Source: Geotalea sp. SG265 (GTDB lineage Bacteria; Desulfobacterota; Desulfuromonadia; Geobacterales; Geobacteraceae). Taken from it: a stretch of 64,000 bases of DNA. Shown here piece by piece: positions 1 to 9,668 of the stretch (the stretch's first letter is position 1; each line of letters opens with the position of its first letter). The stretch spans positions 124,001 to 188,000 of the forward strand of contig NZ_JAKZFT010000001.1 in NCBI RefSeq assembly GCF_022808985.1. The letters are read 5' to 3'. Both the position numbers and the translations under genes were made by a program. The notes beneath the pieces were generated by a model. The model saw only the letters and a program-made list of their open reading frames with translations. It made no database searches and had not been told where the DNA came from.

Positions 1-1286
1 TTGCCGCACCAGCCATTGCGGAACTGGTGCTCATCTCGCCGACCCAGTTGCAGATCAACGGCACCAAGATCGGCTCGACATCGCTGATAGTATGGGAAAA
101 AGGGGGCAAGACCGCCTTTTACGATATCCATGTGAAGGGGGACTGCAGTCAGCTGGAAAACCAGATCAAGGACATCGCCCCCAATGACAGCATAACGGTG
201 GATTATGCTAACGATACCATTGTCCTTGGAGGGAAGGCCAGGAACGAACAAACTATCGCCAAGGCCATGCAGCTTGCCCAGGCCTATGCTGCGAGGGAGG
301 CTAACGGCCTGGCCCAGCCCACAGTTTTGCAGTATGGATACGGAATCAAGGAAGGGCCGGATCAGAAAGGCAATAATGAGATCAAGGTAAAGGTGATTAA
401 CCAGATCGAAGTGGATTCACCACAGCAGGTGCTTTTGGAGGTAAAAGTAGCTCAGGTGGATAAGTCCGCTCTCAAGTCTCTTGGTGTAAGCACCCTGGTA
501 AAAGGAAGAGATGGCGAAGGGTTTACGAACCTGATTGGCGCCCCCGTCGGAGAAAGCACAACCTCTATGACTGATGGCCTAGTCAGCACATCGACTAAGG
601 GTAGCGGTATTGCCGGCAACATTTCCGGATTGGGTTCATTCAATCCGCTTGATGCCTTTCAGGCTGGAGTTTCATGGTTCAATCCGGGGGTAGGAGTAGT
701 CCTCAAGGCACTAGCTACGAAAAACCTGGCAAAAGTCCTCGCCGAGCCCAATCTTCTGGTGAAAAGCGGTCAGGAAGGCAGATTTCTTGCCGGCAGCAAA
801 ATCCCGGTCTCTGTACTTTCCTCGACGGGTGGAGCATCGGTCCCGTCCATTTATTGGATTGACGTTGGCGTCAAGCTCAATTTCAAGCCGGAAGTGCTGG
901 AAGGTGGCCTAATCTCTCTCAGAATCGAACCGGCGGAGGTGAGCAGCATTACCGGGACCCTGGCTGTCAACGGCTATCCCATCATCGATACGCGTGAGGT
1001 GCGGACAAGCGTGCAGCTGAAGGACGGCGAAAGCCTGATCCTAGCCGGGCTGCTCCAGGAAGAGGCCATTAAGACCATGTCTAAAATACCTATTCTCGGC
1101 GACATCCCCATTCTCGGCGCCTTGTTCCGCTCGACCCAGGACGACATCAAGGAAAAGGAACTGGTCTTTTTCATAACGCCGAAGCTGGTGAACCCCAATC
1201 CGCCCGGCACCAAGACCGAACTCCCCACAGACAAGCAGCTGCCGCCAGAACAAGAAAAGGACCTCCGATGGGTGCCCACGCTATGA
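1..1286 (+). CDS. cpaC: Tad/Flp pilus secretin CpaC (RcpA), 5' end outside window
   Basis: Outer-membrane secretin forming the channel for the Tad (Flp) pilus. The reading frame is open to the first base, so the N terminus lies upstream; about 428 residues are visible. They begin in the secretin-associated N-terminal pilus domain (GTKIGSTSLIVWE), pass a BON-like segment (near 150-300) and end in the secretin beta-domain. Family signatures are visible: YPIIDTREVRTSVQLKDGES, then ILGDIPILGALFR and ELVFFITPKLV near the C terminus. It heads the visible Tad genes; its stop overlaps the start of the next gene by 19 bases, which implies co-translation. Pilin, prepilin peptidase and CpaB genes would be expected upstream of the window. 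Confidence 0.93.
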   Translation, partial: AAPAIAELVLISPTQLQINGTKIGSTSLIVWEKGGKTAFYDIHVKGDCSQLENQIKDIAPNDSITVDYANDTIVLGGKARNEQTIAKAMQLAQAYAAREANGLAQPTVLQYGYGIKEGPDQKGNNEIKVKVINQIEVDSPQQVLLEVKVAQVDKSALKSLGVSTLVKGRDGEGFTNLIGAPVGESTTSMTDGLVSTSTKGSGIAGNISGLGSFNPLDAFQAGVSWFNPGVGVVLKALATKNLAKVLAEPNLLVKSGQEGRFLAGSKIPVSVLSSTGGASVPSIYWIDVGVKLNFKPEVLEGGLISLRIEPAEVSSITGTLAVNGYPIIDTREVRTSVQLKDGESLILAGLLQEEAIKTMSKIPILGDIPILGALFRSTQDDIKEKELVFFITPKLVNPNPPGTKTELPTDKQLPPEQEKDLRWVPTL

Positions 1287-2377
1287 TTCCGGTGCTGTGC
1301 AACGATAAAGGGGTCACCATCATCTACATAGCCCTGTTCATCTTTCTGCTCTGCGCCTTTATCGGCCTGGCTGCGGATATAGGCTACATGTACGTGGCCA
1401 AGGGGCAGTTGCAGAATGCATCTGATGCGGCGGCGCTGGCAGGGGCGGCAAAGTTGGACGGAACAGCATTTACCATGCAAACGTCTGCCAGAAATGCGGC
1501 ATATCAGTTTGCCAAATATAATCTGGCAGCAACGGACCCGGTAGAAGTCTCCAATGACAACAGCAACACCCTTTCCAGTAGCAACGATATCACAGTCGGC
1601 CACTGGAACCCTGCTGCAGCAACATATACTCCTGGCGGGACGCCGGTCAATGCCGTTCAGGTACGGGCAAGAAGGACCAGTGACCAGGACACCGGCGGCG
1701 CCTCCATCGGCGGCCGGGTGCAGCTCTTTTTCAGCAATGTTATCGGCAGACCAGAGATGGGAGCTTCGGCAACAGCCATAGCATCCCGAACCCCGAAGGC
1801 CGGTGCTTATTTTATGCTAAAACAAAGCTCGTGCACGAGTCCCATAGCTTCTGGAGGTGCAACTATTGATATTTCATCTGGCACTATGGCATGGACATCC
1901 TTGTTGGAAGTATCAACAGGACCTGGCAGCACCGTCAGCGACCTTATTTGTGGCAATACAGTACCTAATATCGAAGCTTGCTCTCACAGTTTTCGTACCA
2001 GCACCGGGGAGGAGGCAACAACTTTTAGAAACATGGAAGCTGATTTCTATGATCCCGATTACGATGCTGGAAACAAAACGTATGTTCCTGGCACCAGCAC
2101 CGTTTCCACCTGGACAGTTATAATTCCGACGACTGACAATCCAACACTCAGCCCAAGTGATCCACATGAAGTGCTAGGATATGCAAAAATCAGAATGACA
2201 AAAGTCTGTGGCACACCAGGTGGAGGGAACCCTTGTGGCGGAGATAGGGATTTTCATGCTCCACCTGGAGTTTGTGCGGGTAGCACACACAATTATATCG
2301 TCGTCGATCAAATAGAATGCGCCAGCTGCGAAAACAGTAGCGACTTGCTGGGTGCCAAACCCGGCCTGGTGCAGTGA
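1268..2377 (+). CDS. Tad-domain (TadG/TadE-like) pilus-associated secreted protein
   Basis: 369 residues. One hydrophobic helix near residues 15-36 is followed by the Tad-domain signature ADIGYMYVAKGQLQNASDAA, so the protein should be anchored in the inner membrane with the rest outside, as for TadE/F/G minor pilin-like proteins. The C-terminal half is rich in Cys (about ten), Gly, Ser and Thr, suggesting a disulphide-stabilised extracytoplasmic domain. The ATG at 1268 has AAGGA six bases upstream; an in-frame ATG at 1283 would give an ATGA overlap with cpaC but lacks such a site. Placed between cpaC and cpaE, it belongs to the pilus operon; the exact role is unknown. Confidence 0.82.
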   Translation: MGAHAMIPVLCNDKGVTIIYIALFIFLLCAFIGLAADIGYMYVAKGQLQNASDAAALAGAAKLDGTAFTMQTSARNAAYQFAKYNLAATDPVEVSNDNSNTLSSSNDITVGHWNPAAATYTPGGTPVNAVQVRARRTSDQDTGGASIGGRVQLFFSNVIGRPEMGASATAIASRTPKAGAYFMLKQSSCTSPIASGGATIDISSGTMAWTSLLEVSTGPGSTVSDLICGNTVPNIEACSHSFRTSTGEEATTFRNMEADFYDPDYDAGNKTYVPGTSTVSTWTVIIPTTDNPTLSPSDPHEVLGYAKIRMTKVCGTPGGGNPCGGDRDFHAPPGVCAGSTHNYIVVDQIECASCENSSDLLGAKPGLVQ

Positions 2378-2404
2378 TTAAACATTTACTACGGAGAAAT
2401 TTTC

Positions 2405-3574
2405 ATGATGCCTCTCATCTCAATGGCGTTGATCGGTAACGATACGGTTGCCAGAAACGATATTACGGGTGCGATCCGGTCATTCAACGGCCAGGTCGGC
2501 ATACTCGCCACCGCGGCGGACCTCCAGGGGGGTCTTAGGACCATCCAGGCCAACACCCCCAACGTTGTCCTTCTTGAAATCGGAGACCTTGAGCGGGGTG
2601 TCAAGGAAACTTCATTCATCGTCTCCCGCTGGCCGGAAACAAAGGTTTTTGCCCTGGCCGCCGCAAAGGACCCTGACTGGATCCTGAAGCTGGTCCGTGC
2701 CGGAGCCACCGAATATCTGACAAAACCGATCATATCCGCAGAACTGATTGAAGCGATCAGGAAAGTGGCCCACACATCGGGGCTGAATGGGGTCAACGGC
2801 ACGGCTCAAGGAAAGACGGTTACCGTTTTCAACCCCTCCGGCGGAGTCGGGACAACGACGGTTGCCGTAAACTTGGCGGCCGCCCTTGCCGCACAGGGGA
2901 AGAAAGTCGCCCTGATGGATGCCAATCTCTTCTGCGGCAATGTCACCTCCTTTCTCGACTTTACTCCCCGCTACGACCTTTCCAGCACCACCAGCAACCT
3001 GGGGCGACTGGACGGCAATTTTCTGATGAGCGTCATGGAACGGCACCGCTCCGGACTCCATGTCTTGAGCGCCCCCCTTGATCTTGAAGAAGCGGCGGAG
3101 GTAACCCCTGAGCAGCTGCGGGAGGTGATCGCCGTCATGCAGGAAGCCTTCAGCTACACGATCATCGATGCCGGAGGCCCCATTACCAGTTGCAACCAGG
3201 CGATATTCGCCAGCTCTGATCTGATCTTCTTCACCACCGTCCTCGATTTGCCGTCATTGAAGAATGCCAAACGCTATCTTCCGCTCGTGCGCAAGGTGGC
3301 CGGACCAAACGGCCGCATCGAGCTGCTCATCAACCGCCATACCCCGAAGGGGGAAATCAGGGCCGCCGACGCAGAAAAGATTCTCGGCACCAGATCCTAC
3401 TGCACCATACCCAACGCTTACAGTGACGTCAGAGGCGCAATCAACAAGGGGCAACCAGTCACCAGCTGCTCCCCCCGATCACCGGTCACCAAGGCGATCA
3501 ATGAACTCGCCCAGCTGTTGCAGAACGAAACCGTATCCACTTCCGCCACACTGAAAAGGACCTTTTTCCCATGA
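2405..3574 (+). CDS. cpaE: Tad pilus assembly protein CpaE/TadZ, MinD/ParA-like with altered P-loop
   Basis: 389 residues. Residues 1-120 resemble a degenerate response-regulator receiver, and about 135-370 form a ParA/MinD-like domain, the CpaE/TadZ architecture used to position the Tad machine at the pole. The P-loop reads [11 protein letters not shown] (about 142-152). Usual CpaE proteins keep the signature lysine (KGGVGTTT) although they lack the Walker lysine; here Ser replaces the signature lysine too, so both lysines are gone and ATP hydrolysis is doubtful. Switch-like residues remain ([12 protein letters not shown]). The stop overlaps the cpaF start by 4 bases (ATGA). Confidence 0.87.
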   Translation: MMPLISMALIGNDTVARNDITGAIRSFNGQVGILATAADLQGGLRTIQANTPNVVLLEIGDLERGVKETSFIVSRWPETKVFALAAAKDPDWILKLVRAGATEYLTKPIISAELIEAIRKVAHTSGLNGVNGTAQGKTVTVFNPSGGVGTTTVAVNLAAALAAQGKKVALMDANLFCGNVTSFLDFTPRYDLSSTTSNLGRLDGNFLMSVMERHRSGLHVLSAPLDLEEAAEVTPEQLREVIAVMQEAFSYTIIDAGGPITSCNQAIFASSDLIFFTTVLDLPSLKNAKRYLPLVRKVAGPNGRIELLINRHTPKGEIRAADAEKILGTRSYCTIPNAYSDVRGAINKGQPVTSCSPRSPVTKAINELAQLLQNETVSTSATLKRTFFP

Positions 3575-4887
3575 TTCTTCCAGACACCGTGACTGCTAAG
3601 TATAACCATCCCACCGGCATCAATCCGATGACCTTCCAGGATCTGAAAAGTCGCATCCATCGCGGCCTGATCGAGCGTATCGACCTGTCCAAGCTCGATC
3701 TGCTTCGAAGCGGCGAGTTGGCCAGGGAAATCGGCTATGTTATAGAAGCACTCATCGTCGAGGCAGGGGTCCCCCTCAACAAGCAGGAAAAGGAGCGCCT
3801 GATCGTAGAAGTGCAGCACGAGACCTTCGGCCTCGGCCCCATTGAGCCGCTGCTGGCTGCGCCTGACGTTTCCGACATACTGGTCAACAGTTACGCCAAC
3901 ACCTATATCGAACGTGATGGCAAGCTCGAAAGGACCGATGTCGTCTTTCGGGACAACATGCACCTGATGCAAATCATCGAACGGATCGTTTCCCAGGTGG
4001 GACGCAGGATCGACGAATCGGTCCCCTATGTGGATGCGCGGCTGCCGGATGGATCGCGGGTCAACGCCATCATCCCACCACTGGCCATAGATGGCCCGGC
4101 GCTCTCCATCCGCAGGTTCAGCAAGGACCCCCTGAGACTGCACAACCTGATCACGCTGGGAACCGTCGATGAAAAGATCGGCAGGATCATGCAGGCAGCA
4201 GTCCGGGCCCGCCTCAATATCCTGGTCTGCGGCGGCACCGGTACCGGTAAGACGACCCTGCTCAATGTCCTCTCGGAGTTCATTCCGTCTGACGAGCGGA
4301 TCCTCACCATCGAGGACTCGGCGGAGCTGCAGCTGAAGCAGGACCATGTTGTCCGGCTGGAAACGCGGCCGGCCAACATTGAAGGCAAAGGAGAGGTCAA
4401 CCAGCGGGACCTGGTGAGGAATGCCCTGCGCATGCGTCCCAATCGGATTATCTTGGGCGAGGTACGCGGCGGAGAGGCATTGGATATGCTTCAGGCGATG
4501 AACACCGGCCACGACGGCTCCATATCGACCATTCACGCCAATTCGGTTCGTGATGCCATGGCACGCCTGGCGACCATGGTCATGATGGCAGGCATGGAAC
4601 TGCCCGACAAGGCGATCCGCGAGCAGATCGCTTCCGCCATCAACGTTATCTTACACCTGGTACGATTCCCCGATGGAACACGGAAGGTGGTCAAGGTTTC
4701 CGAGATAACCGGCATGGAGGGAAACACTATCGTCATGCAGGACATCTTCTGCTTTGAGCAGAAGGGGGTCGATAAGGATGGCCGGGTGGTGGGGCAGTTC
4801 GTGCCGACTGGTGTCATGCCCTATTTTGCCGAACGGTTCAGATTGTGCGGCATCAAGCTACAGCCGGGCATTTTTGAAGGGAGGTAA
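3571..4887 (+). CDS. cpaF: Tad pilus secretion ATPase CpaF (TadA)
   Basis: 438 residues, the usual length for CpaF, the hexameric VirB11-type cytoplasmic ATPase that powers Tad pilus assembly. Seen: an N-terminal helical region, then GPIEPLLA, Walker [10 protein letters not shown] near residues 220-229, an acidic Asp box ([12 protein letters not shown]), Walker [13 protein letters not shown] and the His box [14 protein letters not shown]. All catalytic motifs are intact, in contrast to the neighbouring CpaE. It starts within the cpaE stop (ATGA) and is followed two bases later by tadB. Confidence 0.95.
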   Translation: MILPDTVTAKYNHPTGINPMTFQDLKSRIHRGLIERIDLSKLDLLRSGELAREIGYVIEALIVEAGVPLNKQEKERLIVEVQHETFGLGPIEPLLAAPDVSDILVNSYANTYIERDGKLERTDVVFRDNMHLMQIIERIVSQVGRRIDESVPYVDARLPDGSRVNAIIPPLAIDGPALSIRRFSKDPLRLHNLITLGTVDEKIGRIMQAAVRARLNILVCGGTGTGKTTLLNVLSEFIPSDERILTIEDSAELQLKQDHVVRLETRPANIEGKGEVNQRDLVRNALRMRPNRIILGEVRGGEALDMLQAMNTGHDGSISTIHANSVRDAMARLATMVMMAGMELPDKAIREQIASAINVILHLVRFPDGTRKVVKVSEITGMEGNTIVMQDIFCFEQKGVDKDGRVVGQFVPTGVMPYFAERFRLCGIKLQPGIFEGR

Positions 4888-4889
4888 AA

Positions 4890-5849
4890 ATGGTTGCCGC
4901 CATCTCCATGACTTTCATTGCGGTATTCCTGGGCACGCTGGCCACGTTCTTCGGTGTCACCGCAATCCAACAGTCGCCGGAAGCGGAGCTGAAGAAACGA
5001 CTACGGCGGATGGCCGAAGGGGACGACGAAAGACCGGCAAGGGTTTCGGCCACGAAGCTCATCAGGGAGGTTTCTCCGACTGAACAGTATTTGTTCAGCC
5101 TGCCGCTTCTCAGAAGCCTTAATCGCCTGATCATGCAGGCTGGATTACAAATGAAAACGGCAGAGTTTCTGCCGGTGATGGCCCTGGCCTCCCTCGGCAG
5201 TTTCCTCCTGGTGTTCCTGGCCAAGGGTAACGCACTGCTTGCACTGGCAACAGCGGCGGCGACAACAGGCATGTTCCTTCTCTATCTTCGTCATCGCCGG
5301 CAGCGGCGTCAGCAGAAGTTCACCGAGCAGTTGCCCGATGCGTTGACCATGATCGCACGATCCCTCAGGGCAGGTCATTCACTGGCTGGGGCCATGGAAC
5401 TCCTGGGGCAGGAATTGGCAGATCCCGCAGGCGCATTGTTTCGGACAGTTTACGAACAACAGAAGCTGGGAATGCGCATCAACGATGCACTGGCGAAGAT
5501 GCTGGAAAACATGGAGAGCCTGGATCTCCGTTTTTTCGTGACCATCATCACCATCAACAGTGAAGTGGGGGGCAACCTGGCAGAGATACTGGAAAAACTT
5601 GCCGACACAATCAGGGCAAGGCTGCAGATACGGCGTCAGGTAAGCGTCTATACCGCCCAGGGCCGCCTGTCCGGTTACATTCTTGCCGTCTTGCCTGTTG
5701 TTACCTTCATCGGCCTGTATCTGCTGCTGCCGGGCTACCTGGATGTTTTTTTCAAGGAACAAAAGCCCCAAATCATCCTGGCAGGGGCTGCCGGAATGGA
5801 AGTAATCGGCTTTTTCGTCATCCGAAAAATCATAGACATCAGAATTTAG
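4890..5849 (+). CDS. tadB: Tad pilus inner-membrane platform protein TadB
   Basis: 319 residues, type II secretion F (GspF) family. Hydrophobic segments occur near residues 5-25, 90-130, 255-278 and 290-312. The GspF core between them contains LPDALTMIARSLRAGHSLAG and a later GGNLAEILEKLADTIR, both typical of TadB. It should form the inner-membrane platform with TadC that CpaF drives. A good ribosome site (GGGAGG) ends cpaF just before the ATG. Length and domain order are normal. Confidence 0.92.
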   Translation: MVAAISMTFIAVFLGTLATFFGVTAIQQSPEAELKKRLRRMAEGDDERPARVSATKLIREVSPTEQYLFSLPLLRSLNRLIMQAGLQMKTAEFLPVMALASLGSFLLVFLAKGNALLALATAAATTGMFLLYLRHRRQRRQQKFTEQLPDALTMIARSLRAGHSLAGAMELLGQELADPAGALFRTVYEQQKLGMRINDALAKMLENMESLDLRFFVTIITINSEVGGNLAEILEKLADTIRARLQIRRQVSVYTAQGRLSGYILAVLPVVTFIGLYLLLPGYLDVFFKEQKPQIILAGAAGMEVIGFFVIRKIIDIRI

Positions 5850-5860
5850 CAGGTGATGCC

Positions 5861-6778
5861 ATGCCCGTTTTGATCGCTATCCTGACCTTTGCCAGCCTTG
5901 CCCTCCTGATTGCGGCCGTGGTCTACCCCATGGTCGAGAGAAGAACAGTGAATCAGCGTCTGGTCGAACTGATGCCGCCGGAGGAGCAGAGGCCGCAGCT
6001 GGTGAAACAACAGGCCCGCTGGCAGGTCTGGCTCGCTAGCGTGGGACGTCGGCTACGTATCAAGCAAGACGAGATGTTCCGCTATGGCGAGCTGCTAGTG
6101 GCTGCAGGCTTCAGAAAGGAGCAACTCTACGTCTTCCTTGGCAGCAAATTGCTTGTCGCGCTATTCGTGCCGGCAGTCTTTCTCTTTCTCTTCGTTCTTC
6201 CCCAGGGCAAGCTCCATGACATCAGGTCGATCCTGATCATGGTCTGCCTGGCCATAGGCGGCTTCATCCTGCCTTCCTTCTGGCTGGGTCGCCGGGTAGA
6301 ACAGCGCAAGACCGAAATTTTTCATATGCTCCCCGATGTACTCGACCTGCTGACGGTCAGTGTCGAAGCCGGCCTGAACCTGGATGCCGCCCTGATCAAG
6401 ACTGCAGAGAATTTTCAACACAAGGGTAACCCGCTCATCGAGGAGATCCAGACCGTGACACTGGAGATTCGAGCCGGGAAGCCGCGTACTGAGGCACTAA
6501 AAGGCATGGCGACCAGAACCATGGTGGAAGATATCGGCTCATTTGTCGCAATGCTGGTTCAGACAGAGAAATTCGGCACCAGTCTGGGGAAAACCCTGCG
6601 CATCTACTCAGATTCCCTGCGCATGAAACGGAAACAACAAGCCGAGGAGGCTGCAGCCAAGACCTCAATCAAGATGCTCTTTCCTCTCACCATCTTCATC
6701 TTTCCGTCATTGCTGGTAGTGATGCTGGTTCCGGCCTTTTTCAAGATCATCGGTTTCTTGAGCAACCATGCCCGTTGA
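5861..6778 (+). CDS. tadC: Tad pilus inner-membrane platform protein TadC
   Basis: 305 residues, second GspF-family protein of the Tad platform. TM segments lie near residues 3-25, 95-117, 120-140 and 270-295. The core holds MLPDVLDLLTVSVEAGLNLD and a later FGTSLGKTLRIYSDSLRMKR, typical of TadC. It starts 11 bases after tadB and is the last recognisable Tad gene here; no tadD or separate tadE/tadF follows. Confidence 0.92.
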   Translation: MPVLIAILTFASLALLIAAVVYPMVERRTVNQRLVELMPPEEQRPQLVKQQARWQVWLASVGRRLRIKQDEMFRYGELLVAAGFRKEQLYVFLGSKLLVALFVPAVFLFLFVLPQGKLHDIRSILIMVCLAIGGFILPSFWLGRRVEQRKTEIFHMLPDVLDLLTVSVEAGLNLDAALIKTAENFQHKGNPLIEEIQTVTLEIRAGKPRTEALKGMATRTMVEDIGSFVAMLVQTEKFGTSLGKTLRIYSDSLRMKRKQQAEEAAAKTSIKMLFPLTIFIFPSLLVVMLVPAFFKIIGFLSNHAR

Positions 6779-6802
6779 TGCCCCCCGATCACAGGACCGA
6801 CC

Positions 6803-7144
6803 ATGAAGGCAGTAAATAACACCACACATAAGGAACTGGCCTGCAGTCTCACCATAGCCGACCGTCTGCTGTCTCGCATGAAAGGGTTGTTGGGCAGGGA
6901 ATCCATGAGCTGCGGGGAAGGGCTGTGGATAAAGCCGTGTATGAGCATCCATACCTTCGGCATGCGCTTTCCGATCGATGTTATTTTCCTCAATCGTCAA
7001 CATGCTGTTGTGGCGGTGAAAAAGGAGCTCCCGCCAAACCGTCTGACCGCCATTTATTCCGCGGCAACAAGCGTTCTGGAACTCCCGGCCGGTACCATTG
7101 AGCGGACAGCTACCAAACCCGGAGACCGAATAGCTCTCGAGTAA
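6803..7144 (+). CDS. DUF192 family protein
   Basis: 113 residues covering a whole DUF192 (COG1430) domain: RMKGLLGRESMSCGEGLWI, then CMSIHTFGMRFPIDVIFLN and VLELPAGTIERT, all family hallmarks. Many DUF192 proteins carry a signal peptide; none is seen here, so this one is probably cytoplasmic. Biochemical function is not established for the family. It lies 24 bases after tadC, is preceded by AGGA, and is probably co-transcribed with the pilus genes. Confidence 0.82.
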   Translation: MKAVNNTTHKELACSLTIADRLLSRMKGLLGRESMSCGEGLWIKPCMSIHTFGMRFPIDVIFLNRQHAVVAVKKELPPNRLTAIYSAATSVLELPAGTIERTATKPGDRIALE

Positions 7145-7162
7145 ACACCCGCTGGAACAGCC

Positions 7163-8608
7163 ATGAGTTATATTGACTATCTCCCACCCAAAAAGCCGTT
7201 AAAAAATCCAGAACCTGCCGGCAGATCGTCCTTTGTCTGGCCATCGGCATTTTCTTTCTCCCTTCATTCTCTTCTGATCCTGTTCATGCTTGCCATCGGC
7301 AACATTCAGTCCCAACCGGCTGACAACCCGGGCGCAGGGGTGATCTGGATCCGCTCTGCAGCGCTGCAGCAGCAGGAAGCGCTGGCCGCGTCAAAGCCGG
7401 AATCTCTGCAAGACACTGAAGCGCAAGATGAACCGGAGGGAGAAGAATACGTCCCCACCTCCTCCCCGACCGATCCCCCGCCGGCTGCCATGGAGCCGGC
7501 ATTGACGATGCTTTATCCGGCCGACCGGCCCGTGGCGGAAAGAGAAAAAGAGACAGCGGCAAAAAAGGGGGGAGTAACCCCCACGGTCAGTGCCAGAGAT
7601 TTCTTCGGCCAGATTTCTTCCGTCGCCCAGCCAGCCAAAACCCAACCGATGCTACGAACGGAGGTGAAACATCCCCCCCAGGCTGTAACCCAGGCGGAAA
7701 GCAAAAGAAGCCCAATTCCCAAACCGACGAACAACATGGCAAACAGCCGGATACTGGCACCCGAACCAGTCGTGCCCCCTCCTCCCATAAAAAAGGCAAG
7801 AAGCACGCAACCGGCCGATCTTCCTCTCCCCTCAGCAATCGCAGCACAACCGGCCAAAGAAAAAGCACAGAACAGTAAACCTGCAGCTACGGCAAAAACG
7901 AGTTCCGGTCTGACACGAACATCACTGCCAGTCGCTGCGACCGCTTCCGTAACCGAGACGGCCGATCGAGGCCGGGCAGTGACCGGCAGACAGATGGCAC
8001 AGCTGTTTCCTGTACCAGCCAAACCTGCCGAACAAACCCGGGACCTTTCCAAATCTGCTTTGCACCTACCGATAAGGAAAAGCCAACCGGCGATGCAACA
8101 GCCGACTGGTGTCTTTGATGCCCCGGTAAAAGGAGATCTCCATCTGGAGATTACCGTCAGAGAATTTTCGGGCAATGATCTGAAGATGGCCGTTTTCTAC
8201 CGGCAGTACCCGAAAAATAAGCATCAGCGTCCCATGAGCGCAGCGGAAGCCAAGCGGGTGAAGACACTGACCCCCAGTATGGCCAAGGTACGGGAAAAGA
8301 CCTTTCAATTCGCATTGCAAACCGCGCCTGATGGCATCTACGAATTCCGCTTGGTCCAGGGGGATGGGACCGTGATGGAAGGGAGCTGCCTTGTCACCAT
8401 CATGACCGGTGATAAAAGAAAAATTGTGAAAAACCTGGGCAGCAGAAAGTTGAGCAACGGGCCGGTGGTGAAAATTCTCATGCCGGAAGGGCTCATCTGG
8501 GAGGATGAAACCGCCTTCACCGGCAGTATGGAGGATTCGGAAAGCATCACCAGGTATAATTCAGACACAGGGCTGGCCTGGAAAGAGTATCGAACCAGCG
8601 GCAACTGA
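7163..8608 (+). CDS. TonB/TolA-like membrane-anchored Pro/Ala-rich protein of unknown function
   Basis: 481 residues. A short cytoplasmic N terminus precedes one TM helix (about residues 26-46) with S31 and H35 in the SxxxH spacing found in the TonB anchor helix, which contacts the ExbB/ExbD proton channel. Residues about 50-330 are rich in Pro, Ala, Lys and Gln, as expected for an extended periplasmic spacer. Residues about 335-481 form a compact domain (DLHLEITVREFSGNDLKMAV) that I do not recognise and that is not an obvious TonB C-terminal domain. No exbB/exbD genes are visible. It sits 18 bases after DUF192 and ends the Tad run; function is unknown. Confidence 0.65.
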   Translation: MSYIDYLPPKKPLKNPEPAGRSSFVWPSAFSFSLHSLLILFMLAIGNIQSQPADNPGAGVIWIRSAALQQQEALAASKPESLQDTEAQDEPEGEEYVPTSSPTDPPPAAMEPALTMLYPADRPVAEREKETAAKKGGVTPTVSARDFFGQISSVAQPAKTQPMLRTEVKHPPQAVTQAESKRSPIPKPTNNMANSRILAPEPVVPPPPIKKARSTQPADLPLPSAIAAQPAKEKAQNSKPAATAKTSSGLTRTSLPVAATASVTETADRGRAVTGRQMAQLFPVPAKPAEQTRDLSKSALHLPIRKSQPAMQQPTGVFDAPVKGDLHLEITVREFSGNDLKMAVFYRQYPKNKHQRPMSAAEAKRVKTLTPSMAKVREKTFQFALQTAPDGIYEFRLVQGDGTVMEGSCLVTIMTGDKRKIVKNLGSRKLSNGPVVKILMPEGLIWEDETAFTGSMEDSESITRYNSDTGLAWKEYRTSGN

Positions 8609-8636
8609 CACCAATCCGGCCAAAACGACAACCTGG

Positions 8637-9668
8637 TCAGGCGTCTTTGTCCTTGTGCACGTGATGAGGCAATTGGAAATCGGGATTGCCACTGAAAGTC
8701 CGGTAGAGATAAACCAGCGAAGGGACTAGAATCAGTGCGCCGATGGGGAGCACGGCAAGGAAGGCCCGAAGTGCCGGTAACGGTGCCGCTGCCGCGGCAA
8801 TGGTCAGTTGACCGATGATCAGGTCGGGGTAAAGAGCCGCGGAGAAACCGGTGATGGTAAGGAGAACGGTGCCTCCAGCCATGATCTGGGCCGCCGGAAA
8901 GCGCCGCCGCCAGAGCAGCAGCTGTGTTGTCAAGCCGGAGACGACGGCCAGGGAAACGAAAAGCAGCGGCCATGACCGCAGCAGCCTCGCGGTAAAAAGA
9001 GGGGCATCGGCCATGGCCACCGGAACCTCCAGGGTGGTCGCGATCCCCAGGGCAAGGGCAGTCGCCATTCCGCGACGCCGGAAATCCTCCTGTAATGCCC
9101 CTTCGGTGCGGACGGTCATGTAGATAGGCGCCAGATAAGCGCAGATGGCAGATCCCACCACCCCTCCCACCAGCGTAAACGGCGAGACCCACCCCCACAT
9201 GGTCAGCTGGACCTGATTACCGATCAAAACGATTCTCCCCGAGGCAATGGCAGTTACCGCCATCCCCATGGTAAAGGGGGTGACGATGCTGGCGATCTCG
9301 AAGGTCCTCGCCACCAAGGGCACATCCTCGCCGATTTCCCGGCCGAAATGGCGGAAGGCAAAGGCAGCGCCGCGGAAATTGATGCCGATCAGGGCAATGA
9401 CGAAGGGAACGAGCAGGGCGGTAAAGAGAACGGAAAACCCTTTGGGAAAGGCGGTGAAGAGGGTCACCACCATGAAGATCAGCCAGACGTGGTTGGTTTC
9501 CCAGACCGGTCCGATGGCGAGAAAAAGACCGTCACGCTGCTCTTTCGCCCGTGGTCCAGAGGCGAGGGCAGTCCAGATGCCGCCGCCAAAGTCAGCACCG
9601 CCGAAGAGGGCATACATGACCAGACCGAGATGGAGGGCCAGGGCGGCCAGATTCTCAAGGGTCAACAT
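8637..9668 (-). CDS. cydB: Cytochrome bd oxidase subunit II (CydB)
   Basis: 343 residues, multi-pass membrane protein. Signatures include YALFGGADFGGGIW, GPVWETNHVWLIF (canonical form GVWDGNEVWL) and FRGAAFAFR. CydB pairs with CydA to form the quinol oxidase that reduces O2 with high affinity, which in a strict anaerobe usually serves oxygen protection. It starts inside the cydA 3' end (14-base overlap) with AAGGAG upstream. No CydX-sized ORF follows in the 28 bases before the convergent gene. Confidence 0.93.
   Translation of the reverse strand: MLTLENLAALALHLGLVMYALFGGADFGGGIWTALASGPRAKEQRDGLFLAIGPVWETNHVWLIFMVVTLFTAFPKGFSVLFTALLVPFVIALIGINFRGAAFAFRHFGREIGEDVPLVARTFEIASIVTPFTMGMAVTAIASGRIVLIGNQVQLTMWGWVSPFTLVGGVVGSAICAYLAPIYMTVRTEGALQEDFRRRGMATALALGIATTLEVPVAMADAPLFTARLLRSWPLLFVSLAVVSGLTTQLLLWRRRFPAAQIMAGGTVLLTITGFSAALYPDLIIGQLTIAAAAAPLPALRAFLAVLPIGALILVPSLVYLYRTFSGNPDFQLPHHVHKDKDA

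Noticed and set aside
3418-4536. Minus-strand frame opposite cpaE/cpaF
   Set aside because: Overlaps two strongly conserved genes and shows no motif of its own.
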